Shown: positions 1 to 10,261 of the stretch, piece by piece
How positions within the stretch are numbered: position 1 is the first letter of the stretch
How the letters are laid out: the number at the start of each line of letters is the position of its first letter
Assembly: GCA_023376005.1 (NCBI GenBank)
Contig: CM042156.1
Span: forward strand, 41,765,156-41,829,155
DNA length: 64,000 bases
Origin: Doryteuthis pealeii
Lineage: Eukaryota > Mollusca > Cephalopoda > Myopsida > Loliginidae
Direction: 5' to 3'
Program-made: the position numbers and the translations under genes
Notes under the pieces: generated by a model
Told to the model about the DNA's origin: nothing
Database searches by the model: none
Seen by the model: the letters and a program-made list of their open reading frames with translations, nothing else

Positions 1-1079
1 CTGGAACAGGGGGGCCAAAATAGTACCCATAGACATTGAACCCATGATACCAAGAATACAAACACTTGATGGAAGAATAAGTAGAAACCAAAATAGAAAC
101 AGACATTAGAACTTAAGCGATGTTGGAAATATTTTTACCACTGAGCTGGATTATGTGATAGTTATTGGTGGACCAGCATTAAAAGGAAAAAAAAGTGAAA
201 TCTGAGGATTCTGTTTAAAATATGTTGAATTATCTGAGGTGTTATCAAAAAGTATTGAATTAAAAATAGTTTTAAAAGATGTTCACACCTGAGTAACTTT
301 AATAATTGTGACAATGGTTAAGTGAGAATATGGTCAGGGGGGAAAATAGAATGTGTTAAGTCCCGGCATATGTGTATATGGGTGGGTTTTGTCCTTTAAG
401 GATACAAAGGATTAGGCAGTAAAGTTTAAGAGAATTGTATGGCCACTATGAAGTTGAGCTAGTTGGAGATAATATCTTTAGGGTCTAGTTTTAAGAGAAA
501 AGTGCTTTAAAAAGTTAATGGTCTGAAAAATGGAGACACTGAGACTGATAAAAAAAAAAAGATCGGTTTAAGGGAAATCTCACAAAGTCTGAGAAGAAAA
601 ATAAGTACCAAAGTTCTGGGTGATCGAATCCATGGGGTGTATAGGGGTGGAATTCATATATATTCAGCCGGCTCAAGCCCTTAGGCAGTCAGTTCCAGAC
701 TGCAGTCGGGTGATAGTGTCGTCTCAGTAGCAGTAGATAGAAAATAGCCAGGGATCCACATCAGTGAAACCAGCAAGCAACTTTTCTTGCTAGCTGACAA
801 CATAGATCTAAGTGTACTCTGCTCCACCACAAACTGCACAAAGTGTCACAACTTCCTTTTCCATTAGCATCCTGTTATCAGATTGTGTTGTGATTTTTTT
901 TCTTTTTTTTTCTTTTCTTTTTTCTTCTTTCTCCTCCATCCTTGTGAACCTGTCTCTAACTTGTGCCTTTCAATCGGCCAGCACAGAGCATTGCAACGTG
1001 GGGTCATCAATATTGTGCAACGAAGTGATGTCTAGATGAAACTGATGATTTGCAATTTTTATTTATCAGCTCTTTGATG
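1..1079. other. AT-rich stretch, no gene recognised
   Basis: I see no conserved peptide or RNA gene here. The stretch may include the decayed 5' part of the mariner-like element whose 3' end follows at 1080-1371, but no matching left terminal repeat is visible. An open frame at 812-1039 is low-complexity (pyrimidine-rich Ser/Phe codons) and is not credible as a gene. Confidence 0.5.
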
Positions 1080-1371
1080 AACCACAGGATTGTGAAAGTG
1101 CACTATCCTTCATATTCACCAGATCTAGACCTCATACAACTTTCTTGGATTAAAAATTAATCTCAAGGGTAAGAGATGTAGAAGACAAAGAAAATGAGTG
1201 CTGCGTCATATATATCATAAGAGGACTTTCATAAGTGCTTCAACCAATAGAAAACTCAATGGAAGAATTGTGCTTGACTGATTTGAAGAAAATGAACATT
1301 TCATCCATTGATCATTTCTGTCTTGGTGAATACTGGCTTAAGTCTCAACACTTTTTGAACAGTCCTGTATA
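1080..1371 (+). mobile_element. 3' end of a decayed mariner/Tc1-like transposon
   Basis: A short frame reads NHRIVKVHYPSYSPDLDLI and continues to a Trp, matching the PPYSPDLxPIxxxW signature near the C-terminus of IS630-Tc1-mariner transposases, before hitting a stop at about 1155. Downstream the sequence is frame-broken. It ends in CTTTTTGAACAGTCCTGTATA, the reverse complement of a typical mariner-like terminal repeat (TATACAGGACTGTTC...). The element is a non-functional remnant. I assign the family from the motif plus the terminus; the left end was not found. Confidence 0.65.
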
Positions 1372-1440
1372 TTGCCTCAATCATTTTTACTTAACCAGTG
1401 ATGACAATTAAATAACTTTTTATAATCTCTTTAAAGAAGA

Positions 1441-1467
1441 CAAAAAAAAAAAAAAAAAAAAAAAAAA
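1441..1467. repeat. poly(A) tract
   Basis: About 27 bases that are almost all A, about 55 bp from the 3' tail of the neighbouring SINE. Confidence 0.9.
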
Positions 1468-1521
1468 TCTTTAAAACATGAATTTGGTAATGCATTAAAT
1501 AGTTGTAAATTGTATATATTT

Positions 1522-1802
1522 ACCAACCCCTCTGCACGAGCTGGATGTGACACAAGGTCAATTTCCTGAGCAGAGTTTGACAGGTTTGAATTCAGAATTT
1601 TCCTTCTAGACTGGTTACCTAGCCAAGGTTAAAGAACCCAGTCCATCCTACTATTTACCCATAGCTGGAGGGGGAGTAGTTGGATGCATGCCTTTCCCAA
1701 GGTAGTTAAGCTGTGTGAAATGCAAACAGCCTCGTCCAGGATTTGAACTTGAATTGACAAGTCCATTTCGTATCGCTCTAACCATTACACCATGCGTCTC
1801 CT
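1522..1802 (-). mobile_element. tRNA-derived SINE, family 1
   Basis: On the minus strand it starts GGAGACGCATGGTGTAATGG, a tRNA-like A-box region (TGGTGTAATGGTTAGAG), followed by a B-box-like GTTCAAATCC. A conserved body follows (GGGCAGACTGGG-type and GACCTTGTGTCACATCC-type segments) and a tail at TTGGTAAATATA with AT repeats. About 280 bp, near full length. The same family recurs at 3.8, 5.2, 15.5, 16.3, 19.1, 37.8, 40.5, 41.3, 43.3 and 58.5 kb. Confidence 0.85.
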
Positions 1803-2139
1803 TTAATTAATTATAAATTAATTATAAAACTTTAAAAAAAAGTTACTGTCTTAAAGCAAGCAATCAATGAATAATGTAACAATATGTCAGTGTCTTGAGT
1901 AAACTTAAGTTGACACCAGGTCAAGTGAACATGCACTTGATTAATGGGCCTGTCAAACAAAGAGGATGATACCCACATAAAAGGTTGCACACATTTTCAT
2001 CCACAACTCCTCAAAGTCTCATGTATAGTACATATAATAATGTACCAAAGTTGGGAATATGAATAGTGTACAGTAATAATATACATGTATGTGCGTGTGT
2101 ATGTATATATGTGTGGAGGAGGTATCAGGTATATTTGTA

Positions 2140-2229
2140 TTACAGGGAGCAGAGAGGTTTTAACGATGCAGGCAATTTATTCCATGCCTCAGCAACTCTG
2201 AGTGTGAAAAAATGTTTCCGAAAGTCGTG
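2140..2229 (-). pseudogene. LINE reverse-transcriptase C-terminal fragment
   Basis: The minus strand reads HDFRKHFFTLRVAEAWNKLP and ends ...SLKPLCSL before a stop. This is the conserved end of many non-LTR retrotransposon ORF2 proteins (FFxxRVxxxWNxLPxxL). Only about 30 codons remain; upstream of it the frame is closed. It is a 5'-truncated fragment and not a gene. The clade (CR1/L2-like versus other) cannot be settled from this length. Confidence 0.65.
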
Positions 2230-2261
2230 AGCTAGGCTGTGTTAAATGGATCTGTTTGGAA

Positions 2262-2905
2262 ATTAATAGTACTAGCAAATATATGCACCCTCCGGGTGCA
2301 AGTATTTAAGTTTTAATGTAATAAAATATTGTATTAAATTAGAAAGGCTAATGAAACTAAATAAGAATTCAGATAAAAAGATTTGAAACAGAGGGGGTGA
2401 TAATAGATAAATAGAACAACTGAAACTTACTCTTCCATCATTCTCGCCTTTCCTTGTTATTTTTTCTAATTTAAGTATTTAGTTAAAAGAGTAAGTAAAG
2501 AATAAAATGACAGTTATTTTTTTCATGTTAATAGATTTCATTTAAAGATTCATTGAAGAGATTTTGCTTATATTCATTAAAAATAAAACCAAACGGTTAG
2601 AAATCAATAATACTAAGACACATTTATTAAAATCACATTTTTAATATCAATATGCAATAAGCCTTCCTGCTCACACTGAAAACTGCTATTTTAGTGTATA
2701 TATAAATACAATTGCATATTATTCATTTGTAGATATGATTAACAATATTAATAATGTAAAACAATTTTATTAGAAATTGAGGTTTAAATAAAAATAAAAT
2801 CATGGAGAATGTGACGTAAATAACAAAGGGAATTGTGACTTGAGTAGTGATATAGTTTCGGTTACAGACAGAAAAGCAAACAATCCATTATAATAAGATT
2901 TGATA
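2262..2905 (+). repeat. Left copy of ~650 bp inverted repeat pair
   Basis: This block reappears in reverse complement at 8864-9537. Shared landmarks in order are a tACTAGCAAATATATGCACC edge, the GCACCCTCCGGGTGC palindrome, an AAAGGCTAATGAAACT segment, a TCATGGAGAATGTGA segment (diverged in the partner) and a CATTATAATAAGATTTGG edge. By eye identity is roughly 80%. No coding potential was recognised. Confidence 0.8.
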
Positions 2906-3010
2906 GGAATACTTGAAACCATATAAGCATGTGGAAAATCCTTAATATTGAATAGGGATACACAATATATAACTAAAAAAAAAAAAAAGATAGACAAATT
3001 TAAAAAAAAG

Positions 3011-3245
3011 GGATCATAAGGCACCCTTTTGCGATCTCGATTTGTGGGGACATTTTTCCATTTACACCGTCAAAACCCGGTTAATTATTAACAGACAATT
3101 TTTAGAGTTTGTTTTTTTGGTTTTTTGTTTTTTTTAAATTATAAAACTAACCCCTAAAAAAAAAAACAAGATTTGATGGTGTAAATGAGTAAAGTGTCCT
3201 TGTGAGTTGAGATCGCGGAAGGGGTGCCTAAAGGTCATATGGTCC
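3011..3245. mobile_element. Hairpin MITE, family M1
   Basis: The ends are inverted: GGATCATAAGGCACCC on the left and GGGGTGCCTAAAGGTCATAT then GGTCC on the right. The arms carry TTTACACCGTCAA / TGGTGTAAATG, and the C-rich core is AACTAACCCCTAAA. Most of the element can fold back on itself. Related copies lie at 16.0, 17.8, 18.3, 38.5, 39.0, 40.8, 41.65 and 45.0 kb. Confidence 0.75.
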
Positions 3246-3737
3246 AAAAAAAGATTAAAAAAAAAGTTTATTGCAATGAAACATTTAAAATATAAATAGT
3301 CATGATAATAAAACATTTACAAATTAATCAAACTTTAGCATTAGATAACCCACAAGGGGTTGATATGCTGTTAGATAAGCCAACAAAATTTTATTTTTCT
3401 CTTTCCTCCTGGCCGTTCTGACGTTGCCTTGTGCTATCCTTTTACTCAAGAGTGATATCATTCATTAGGGAAGAGTTCTCTCCCCTAACAGGATTATAAT
3501 CAAACATTTATGACTATCAAATTTCTGCATTAAATAACCCATAAGGGGTTGAATAAACCAAATCATGAACAGATCTTGTTGCAGATCATTCACACCCTTT
3601 TATATATGTCCTGTCTCCTACCTGCAGTTAATCAAGAAAAATGAGGAGCTACACTTTATTAAAAGTGCCGAGTTTGATGCTCTATTTACCAAGATAGAAA
3701 TGAACAATGGATGGAACATTAATTTTTTCAGAATACA

Positions 3738-3788
3738 AAGTGTGTCAAAAAGTACAAAAAATCTCGATACTTTTTTGACACACCTTGT
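3738..3788. mobile_element. Mariner-like terminal palindrome
   Basis: Reads ACAAAGTGTGTCAAAAAGTA then a short loop, then the inverted TACTTTTTTGACACACCTTG. Two mariner-like terminal repeats lie back to back with almost nothing between them. The same unit recurs at 14.55-14.77 kb. Confidence 0.6.
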
Positions 3789-3803
3789 GTATGTATGTAT
3801 AAA

Positions 3804-4073
3804 TCAACTCCTTTATTGGTAGGATGTGACGCAGGGTAAATTTCTTAAGCAGGTGTGAATTCAGTTTTCCTTCTCCTAGACTGGTTACCCAATCAAGACT
3901 AAAGAGCCCAGTCTGCCCTACTATTTTATCCATATCTGGATGGAGAACAGTTGAATGCATACCTTTCCCAAGGGTATTAGCGCTATATGAAAGGCAAACA
4001 ACCTCATCCAGGATTTGAACTGATGTCGCCAAGTCCATTTCCTTTGGTGATAACCATTACACTATGTGCCTCA
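3804..4073 (-). mobile_element. tRNA-derived SINE, family 1
   Basis: Near full length but diverged. The minus strand starts TGAGGCACATAGTGTAATGG and carries the family body (CCAAGGGTATTAGCGCTAT and GCCCAGTCTGCCCTACTAT on the plus strand). A run of A (4095-4120) lies beyond its head. Confidence 0.8.
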
Positions 4074-4089
4074 ACTGGAATTAGTTTAT

Positions 4090-4120
<31 letters not shown>

Positions 4121-4123
<3 letters not shown>

Positions 4124-4980
4124 CTAATCTTGCAAAAATATTTGTTTTGAGGCTGTTCAAAATAGTGGTAAACCAAACAGTGCTCCAGGTTTGAACAGAG
4201 GTTTGTCCGCAAATTTTTCATGGCTGAGAAGTACAAACCATGTGTGATTTACAGAAGAATGTGTAATGTGTACAAGTATGTTTTGATAAAAAGATGTCTA
4301 AAATGAGCTAAGCATTGGTTTGCTACTATGAGGCTGAATTCTTCAACTCACCCCCCCCCCCCACACACACTTATTTTGTGGGCGCAAAATATCAGTGGAG
4401 TTATATACTTTCGAAACTAATTACAGTATAAAAAGACAAAAGACCGAAGGTGTAAAAAATAGAAAAAAAAAAAAATTAAGGTTGATATCCTGGTAGAAAA
4501 TAAGTACCGGAAATTGGAAAATAAAAATGAAAATAAAAACTAAAAAAATAATTTTTGGAGATCTTTTTTTTTTACTCTTTTTGATAACTATTTAATTGGT
4601 TATTATCTTATAAAAGAAAAAATATCATACATCGATATTTGTTCTGTTTAAAGGAGGGTGCTAAATTTTCAATAGAGTTTTCGGCCAAAAAATATTAGAA
4701 TTCTATATTAAAGTAGTTATTAAATAAATGTTTTTAGAATCTAAAATGGACTCAGGCAGTCCATACTGTGGAAACAGTGACTCTCAAGTAAAGAAAAAGT
4801 TCCCGATACAACAGTCAGTAAAGAAGGTCATGCTGACATTCCTCATTCCTTCTGGGATATGTGAAAGGACCCATCACTATTGATTTCCTTGAAAAAGTTA
4901 CTACTGTAAACAATGCTTCTTATTACCAACTCTTTGAAAAAAATTCACATTTATTGATTGACCCTCACTCAACACACACA
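4121..4980. other. AT-rich intergenic DNA, no gene recognised
   Basis: Only homopolymer runs stand out, including C10 near 4351, several A runs and a TTTTTTTTT run near 4565. I recognise no exon, RNA gene or repeat family. Confidence 0.5.
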
Positions 4981-5024
4981 CACATATAATATATATATAA
5001 TATATATATATATCAATAAAGGAA

Positions 5025-5165
5025 GGAAGAACTCAATACCGTAATTCCATAATAAATTTATTGGGGCCCATATAAATCCAAGTTGATTTAAACCCGCTCC
5101 CCAAATTTTCGTCTCATCAGATGGGTCTCAATTCACTTATGGACAAGCACATCACAAAAACCCCC
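5025..5165 (-). mobile_element. Penelope-type terminal segment with hammerhead-like remnant
   Basis: The minus strand contains CCCATCTGATGAGACGAAAA. The CTGATGA and GAAA boxes of a hammerhead ribozyme are present, but the stem II hairpin between them is missing, so it should not cleave. Flanking AATAAATTTATTGG is typical of the ends of Penelope-like elements as I recall them. Flanked by (AT)n at 4985-5012 and 5180-5217. Confidence 0.4.
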
Positions 5166-5179
5166 AAAAAGCTGAATAT

Positions 5180-5220
<41 letters not shown>

Positions 5221-5503
5221 TTATCAACCCCTCTGCATGGGTAAGATGTGACACATGGTCAATTTCTTAAGTGGAGTTTAACATGTTTAAATTCAGAGTT
5301 TTCCTCCTAGACTAGTGACCCAACCAAGGTTAAAGCACCCAGTCTGCCCTACTATTTACCCATGACTGGAGGGAGAATCGTTGGATTCATACCTTTCCCA
5401 AGGGTATTTGCGTTTTGTGAAATGCAAATAGTCTCATCCAGGATTTGAACTCGTCTCATCCTGTTCATTTCCTACGACGGTAATCAGTACACTATGTGCC
5501 TCA
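5221..5503 (-). mobile_element. tRNA-derived SINE, family 1
   Basis: Near full length. The minus strand head is TGAGGCACATAGTGTACTG; body segments AAGGGTATTTGCGTTTTGTG and CCCAGTCTGCCCTACTATTT match the family. The 3' tail runs into (AT)n at 5180-5217. Confidence 0.85.
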
Positions 5504-5640
5504 TGACCCTCATATAATGTGTTATGTGCGAATTGAGCCCAATACAGTTGTAATAATCTGTGATCTTTCTAACCATGGTGAGGAAAGTCTTTAATGATTA
5601 TGCCAAACTGTTGAGGTCTTCCAAGCTGTAACTGTGTCAC

Positions 5641-5792
5641 TGCTACTGTATTGCTGCACCACTTGGAAACGATGGGGAAAAAAAGCTACATGGAAACTAC
5701 ACAAGGGTGCTGCATGTTGTACTGAATAAATCCTGGAAGCAGAGGTGCAGTCGGTATATATTTCAGCTCCAGCCAACAGAGATGTATACATA
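5641..5792 (+). pseudogene. RTE-like LINE ORF fragment
   Basis: The plus strand reads KKLHGNYTRVLHVVLNKSWK within an open stretch that ends at about 5792. This resembles the KRLDGxYTRMLRxxLNxSWK region near the C-terminus of RTE-type endonuclease/reverse transcriptases. The next segments of the protein family appear at 49.98, 51.1 and 8.2 kb as separate fragments. Confidence 0.6.
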
Positions 5793-6139
5793 GAGAGGAT
5801 ATTTTGATGGATATGGTAGAAACTAGGTGTCAGGGCAAGTAACTTAAAAAAAAATTCTTATGGTTATATTCTCAAAATTTAGATGGCATCTTTTGATGTT
5901 ACATTTGAGACTCAAATAATTGAATAAAGAGATGAATAGGTAATATAGAGATGTAGACAAAGGTTAAAATTCGAGGTATTTACAAAACTTATGACAAAAT
6001 TTGTTTAAGAGTAAATCAGTTTAAACAAGAATCGTTAATAAATAAACAAACACTAAACTATAAACAAAGAATTGAACATATTCCAAATGTAAGCAATTTA
6101 AATATAAAATTTGCTAGATTTATGCAATAAATAATCACC
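5793..6139. other. AT-rich intergenic DNA, no gene recognised
   Basis: No recognisable exon, repeat family or RNA gene. Confidence 0.5.
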
Positions 6140-6319
6140 CTGGCACAACACCATGAAGCTAGGAGGTCCAGAAGAAAGCGGCGGCAACAAAGCACCGGAA
6201 CATCAACATTTTCAGGGACAGCCTTCACATGCGACATCTGTGGTTGAGAAGGTTTTTCGAACATTGGACTTTACAGTCACAGGAGACGCTGTAAATTCAG
6301 GGGCACAAGAACTATATAA
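6140..6319 (+). pseudogene. LINE-type C-terminal zinc-finger remnant
   Basis: In frame the plus strand gives RRSRRKRRQQ, then FTCDICG, a stop, then GFSNIGLYSHRRRC and a final stop at 6317-6319. C-x2-C followed by (S/R)xIGLxSHxRxC is the single zinc finger found at the end of many invertebrate LINE-encoded proteins. The internal TGA marks it as decayed. Overlapping ATG-initiated frames on both strands are shadows. Confidence 0.6.
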
Positions 6320-6377
6320 TCTTCCAAGACTACAATGCCGATGATGAGACTCAAACATTTTTAACCCCCCACATATA

Positions 6378-6940
6378 TTAAGGGGTAATCCTTAACTTGT
6401 TCCTCATAAATTCCTACCATAAAATAAACTGAAACCTCATTTTATGTACGTGTTTTTGCAATAAATGTTTTATTTTTCTTGCACCCGTTATTTTACAATA
6501 CTGAATATATTTTATTTATTTGTTTTAATATTCACTTCAATGTGTATATTCTAAAAAAAATTATTTTGTGAGAATGGTTAGTTTTAAAGTGGGGGTTCGT
6601 TTTACACTTCAACTTTTTCCTCGTAAATTCCTACCATAAAATTAGGCTTGGCTCAGATAATGCCCAAGCCTAATTTTATGGTAGGAATTTACGAGGAAAA
6701 AGTTGAAGATTACCTTTTGTTGTTGTTATTTCTTTTCTTTTTTTTGGTACTCTAAAATAAAAACGTCAGATTTTAATCATCGTCTACGAAAAAACAAAAT
6801 TACGGTCATAAAAGGAGGATCCAATTTATGCCTAAATTGTAAAACGAGCCCCCACTTTAAAACTAACCATTCAGTTTATTTTATAGTGGGAATTTACGAG
6901 GAACAAGTTGAAGATTACCTATTAAGGGATATGTTGATAT
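6378..6940. repeat. Triple-nested inverted repeat (fold-back element)
   Basis: There are three inverted pairs. The outer (about 6378-6435 with 6868-6935) shares CTTGTTCCTC and CCTACCATAAAAT-like segments. The middle (6577-6605 with 6838-6870) shares AATGGTTAGTTTTAAAGTGG. The inner, nearly perfect, is centred near 6665 and shares CTTCAACTTTTTCCTCGTAA. The TTCCTCGTAAATTCCTACC motif occurs four times, twice on each strand, as if one transposon inserted inside another copy. Confidence 0.75.
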
Positions 6941-6949
6941 AATATGCAA

Positions 6950-7560
6950 TGAAATTTTATTTGATTACCAAATGTTTCAAATTAATTCCAATTTTGGTAT
7001 AATTAAAAAAAAAAAAAACCTTTTTTAAAAAAAAATTTTCAGATGATAAAAGTCAAGGGAAATAACTCTTAACAAACTCATACTATCGACATTTAATAGT
7101 TTTAATAATTCATTTAACGAATGGATATAATACGTTACTGGTTCATTTTTCTAGGGTGGGGTTGGGTAAATACTATACTATCTATATATTAATACTCGTC
7201 TTCATTAATTGTACGACCGTTATCATCTTGTAACGCCCTCTAGTAAAAAATGAGACCGTCCAAATCGTCCAAGATGAAATGCAAAAATGTAAATCCTGAT
7301 TATCTGGTATTACTTATCCGCCGAATTCTTATTTCTCATGAGTGACGTCACCTCAGCTAAATAATGGTCCATTCCGTTTTATTATAAAGAAAGGGAAGAA
7401 AAAAGACACGCCACACAGAAAGAATAGAATAAGTAAGAAAGAGAGTAGGGGAAAGATTTAGAGAGGGGGTAATCTGTTTCAATCGAACAGAATGAAAAGA
7501 TGGAAAAAACAAAAAAAACAAAAAAAAAAACAACAAAAGAGTGAGAGAGAGTTAAATCAA
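6950..7560. other. AT-rich intergenic DNA, no gene recognised
   Basis: A/C-rich simple sequence (7503-7545) and A runs near 7005-7035. No gene or named repeat recognised. Confidence 0.5.
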
Positions 7561-7700
7561 GATTATTATACTTTTCACATATTGAACTATTTGGCAATAG
7601 CTCTTAAGTAAACATATGATGATTTAATTATTACGTTTGCGTTGTAATAACTAAATCATCATACTGTGGTATATCCACAGGTGTAGCTAGTATATATCAA
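7561..7700. repeat. Dispersed repeat with TGTGGTATATCCACAGG palindrome
   Basis: TTGCAATAGCTCTTAAGTAAACATAT-like and TGTGGTATATCCACAGGT segments are shared with 20757-20865 and its mirror at 36225-36335. The inner core is a short perfect palindrome. The family is not identified. Downstream (7706-7885) is a 58-codon open stretch with peptide pieces such as MTDPRDPLSREALQVSEDSQ that I do not recognise. Confidence 0.55.
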
Positions 7701-7961
7701 TATCCCCATGAATTACTTATTCAAGGTTTTCTGGCAAAACCTGACACGTCTCTTGCAGAACAACATATCACGCACAGAATGACAGATCCCAGAGATCCCC
7801 TGTCTAGAGAGGCCTTACAAGTATCTGAAGACTCTCAACACATATCAACAACTCAACTCTACAAGAGAATTCCACAGAGAATATAGCACTGTTCTATACC
7901 GCATAGACAAACGTGGTGTAATAAAAAAATGTATTGAGACTGAATCTTTAATTTAAAAAAA

Positions 7962-8200
7962 TTCTCAATTCCACTCTGACCCGGAGTGGTAGTACCTGTT
8001 TCGGTTCCATCTATGGGTTAAACAGAAAAGAAATGAGTATTAAAACTGTGTTAAGAAATAGAGTTTGAACAAAAAAAAAATGAATACTCAACAAGAATGA
8101 ATAAAACAAAACGTCTTCGGCATAAAATAACCTAACAAGAGTTGATATGCCGTAAAAATTCAACCAACCAGCCAACCAACCAACCAACCAACCAAGTTGA
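7962..8200 (+). mobile_element. Family C repeat, 3' part with (CCAA)n tail
   Basis: It begins CCACTCTGACCCGGAGTGG, has a WAACCCATAGATGG-type block (here inverted), then GGCATAAAATAACCTAACAA and GTTGATATGCCGTAAAAA, and ends in (CCAA)n at about 8163-8195. The same tail follows a LINE reading frame at 50.68-50.86 kb, so this is a retroposon-type 3' end. Confidence 0.65.
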
Positions 8201-8272
8201 GATTAAACATCCAGTATCTGCACAACTGATCGATGTATGTTTTTGCTGGTCGGCCTACACTGGTGCGTTCAA
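8201..8272 (-). pseudogene. RTE-like LINE ORF fragment
   Basis: The minus strand reads ERTSVGRPAKTYIDQLCRYW, the conserved GRPAxTYIxQLCxD segment near the end of RTE-type ORFs. About 24 codons only. Confidence 0.6.
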
Positions 8273-8277
8273 TATTT

Positions 8278-8563
8278 AAGAGCCCAGTCTGCCCTACTAT
8301 TTACGCATAGCTAGAGCGATAATAATTGGAAATACTACTTTTTAGTAGGTATTTGCCCAACCCATTTCAGTAGGATGTGATATAAGGTCGAAAGTATGGG
8401 GCATCTAGCTAGGATCGAACTCGTTATTCAGTTGTAATGGATTTGTGTGACTAGTTAGCTATCCATTACACACGATGGGACGCCTATGTCTTTACCAAGG
8501 GCAAACAGCTTCACCCAGAATTTGGGCTGCGGTCACCGGATGATAACCGTTAAGCTACAACGC
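8278..8563 (-). mobile_element. Composite of two tRNA-derived SINE pieces
   Basis: Segments of SINE family 1 at 8281-8330 (GCCCAGTCTGCCCTACTAT) and 8484-8563 flank a different tRNA-derived SINE at about 8350-8482. On the minus strand the inner SINE reads GTGTAATGGATAGCTAAC (A-box region) and GAGTTCGATCC (a perfect B box). This looks like a SINE inserted in a SINE. Confidence 0.6.
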
Positions 8564-8592
8564 AGTATTTACTAAGATTAGACTAATCAGTA

Positions 8593-8868
8593 TTATTTGG
8601 ATTATTTGGACTGTTGTCCTCATCTTTATTGTTATCTGTACAACTTTTCGGTCAAATGTGCCCTCCGGCCTTCTTCGGGTATTTCTTGTCGGACTCGGGA
8701 ACTTTCTCGAACCCGGGAACCTTCTTTTCGAACTTGAGAACCTTTTTGTCGAAATTGGGAGCCACCACGGAACTTTGAATCCAACCCTTTATTCAATCCA
8801 CGTGGGTATCCTATTCTCATTCCACTCACCATAGCTGGGGTACACTGTACAATAGTTCGAATAATCCA
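8593..8868. mobile_element. Palindromic element, family E
   Basis: The ends are inverted: ATTTGGATTATTTGGACTG / ACAATAGTTCGAATAATCC. The interior has TATTTCTTGTCGGACTCGGG and repeated GGGAACCTTCT-type units. Diverged relative of 12462-12769 and 49731-49930. The minus-strand frame across it is a repeat shadow. Confidence 0.65.
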
Positions 8869-9537
8869 AATCTTATTATAATGGAGGTTGTGTGCTTTTC
8901 TGTCTGTAACCGAAACTCTATCACTACTCAAGTCACAGTTCCCTTAGTTATTGACATCACATTCTCAATGATTTTATTTTTATCTAAACCTCAATTATTA
9001 ATAAAATTGTTTTACATTATTAATACTGTTAACTATGTCTACATACTAACAACATGCAATTATATTTATATATACAACAAAATAGCGGTTTACAGTGTGA
9101 ACGGGAAGGCTAATTTGCATATTAATATTAAAAAATCAAATTTAATAAATATGTGCTTAGTATTATTGATTTCTAACTCTTTGATTTTATTTTCATGAAT
9201 ATAAGCAAAAATCTCTTCAATGAATTTTAAATGAAATCCATTAACAAGATAAAATAACTGTAATTTTATTCTTTACTTCCTCTTATAACTAAATACTTAA
9301 ATTAGAAAAAATAACAATGAAAGACGAGAGTGATGGAAGAGTAAGTTTCAGTTGTTCCATTTTTTATTATACTCCCCTCTGTTTCAAATCTTTTATTATA
9401 CCCCCCTCTGTTTCAAATCTTTTTATCTGTATTCTTATTTAGTTTCATTAGCCTTTCTAATTTAATACAATATATTATTACATTAAAACTTAAATACTTG
9501 CACCCGGAGGGTGCATATATTTGCTAGTAATATTAAT
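8864..9537 (-). repeat. Right copy of ~650 bp inverted repeat pair
   Basis: Reverse complement of 2262-2905, with the same internal order of landmarks and the same GCACCCGGAGGGTGC palindrome at its outer end. It carries a small local duplication (TTTTATTATACYCCCCTCTG twice near 9362-9405). Confidence 0.8.
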
Positions 9538-9540
9538 TAT

Positions 9541-10030
9541 TAAGCCTTATCTAAAAAAAAAAAATTCAGAGAAATAGTAGATTAAACAGAAACAGACTGG
9601 ATGTGAAATGACCATGGAGTATTCTAGACTAATTTGTAAACTATTGTCATGGTGATGCATACAAATATAGACTAAATTTTAATTAGAACGTTTATTAGTC
9701 TGTGTGTGTGAGGGAAGGGGGCGTAGTCAGTTGAGATCAAACACATTTCAATTGCAATCGTCTTCTCAGCTAATCCACTAACCGCTGCTCCATGGTAAAA
9801 CTGATACTTCGAGAGTTGCGTAATAACTAAAGGGAGATAAATAAATTAGTACAATTGTGAGTGGCTTCCCTTTAACAAGTATTTGATACCTCATTCGATT
9901 ATTCTTGATTCGAACTTGCATCTCTTATATTCGTGAAACCTCTTATTTTTCAGGCCAGCCAAAACCAACCCATTTAAAAAGCTCATAATGATATATAATC
10001 TTTTATTCTTATTTTCCACCGATCAGACGT
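9541..10030. other. No gene recognised
   Basis: A possible degraded tRNA-like head (minus strand) lies near 9715-9795, but no convincing B box accompanies it. Nothing else stands out. Confidence 0.4.
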
Positions 10031-10215
10031 CTTTGGTTGGTTGGATTTTACGGGCATATCAACCCTTGTTGGGTTATTTTATGTCGAAGACGTTTTGTTT
10101 TATTCATTCTTGATAGTATTTATTTTTTTCAAAATCAATCATTTATTTTCAAAGAAAATTCATTTTTTCTATTTAACCCATAGATGGGACCCTAACAGGC
10201 ACTACTATGGTGTAT
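10030..10215 (-). mobile_element. Family C repeat, 3' end fragment
   Basis: Begins TTGGTTGGTTGGATTTTACG and carries GGCATATCAACCCTTGTTGG, GGTTATTTTATGTCGAAGAC and TTTAACCCATAGATGGGACC. It is the inverted 3' end of the family C retroposon. Confidence 0.65.
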
Positions 10216-10261
10216 ACGTTGATGGGATGTATAGATATATATGGGTAATTACAATAAACCC

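Noticed and set aside
8163..8195. (CCAA)n as a CRISPR-like or regulatory array
   Set aside because: It is a simple-sequence retroposon tail of 4-base units without spacers.
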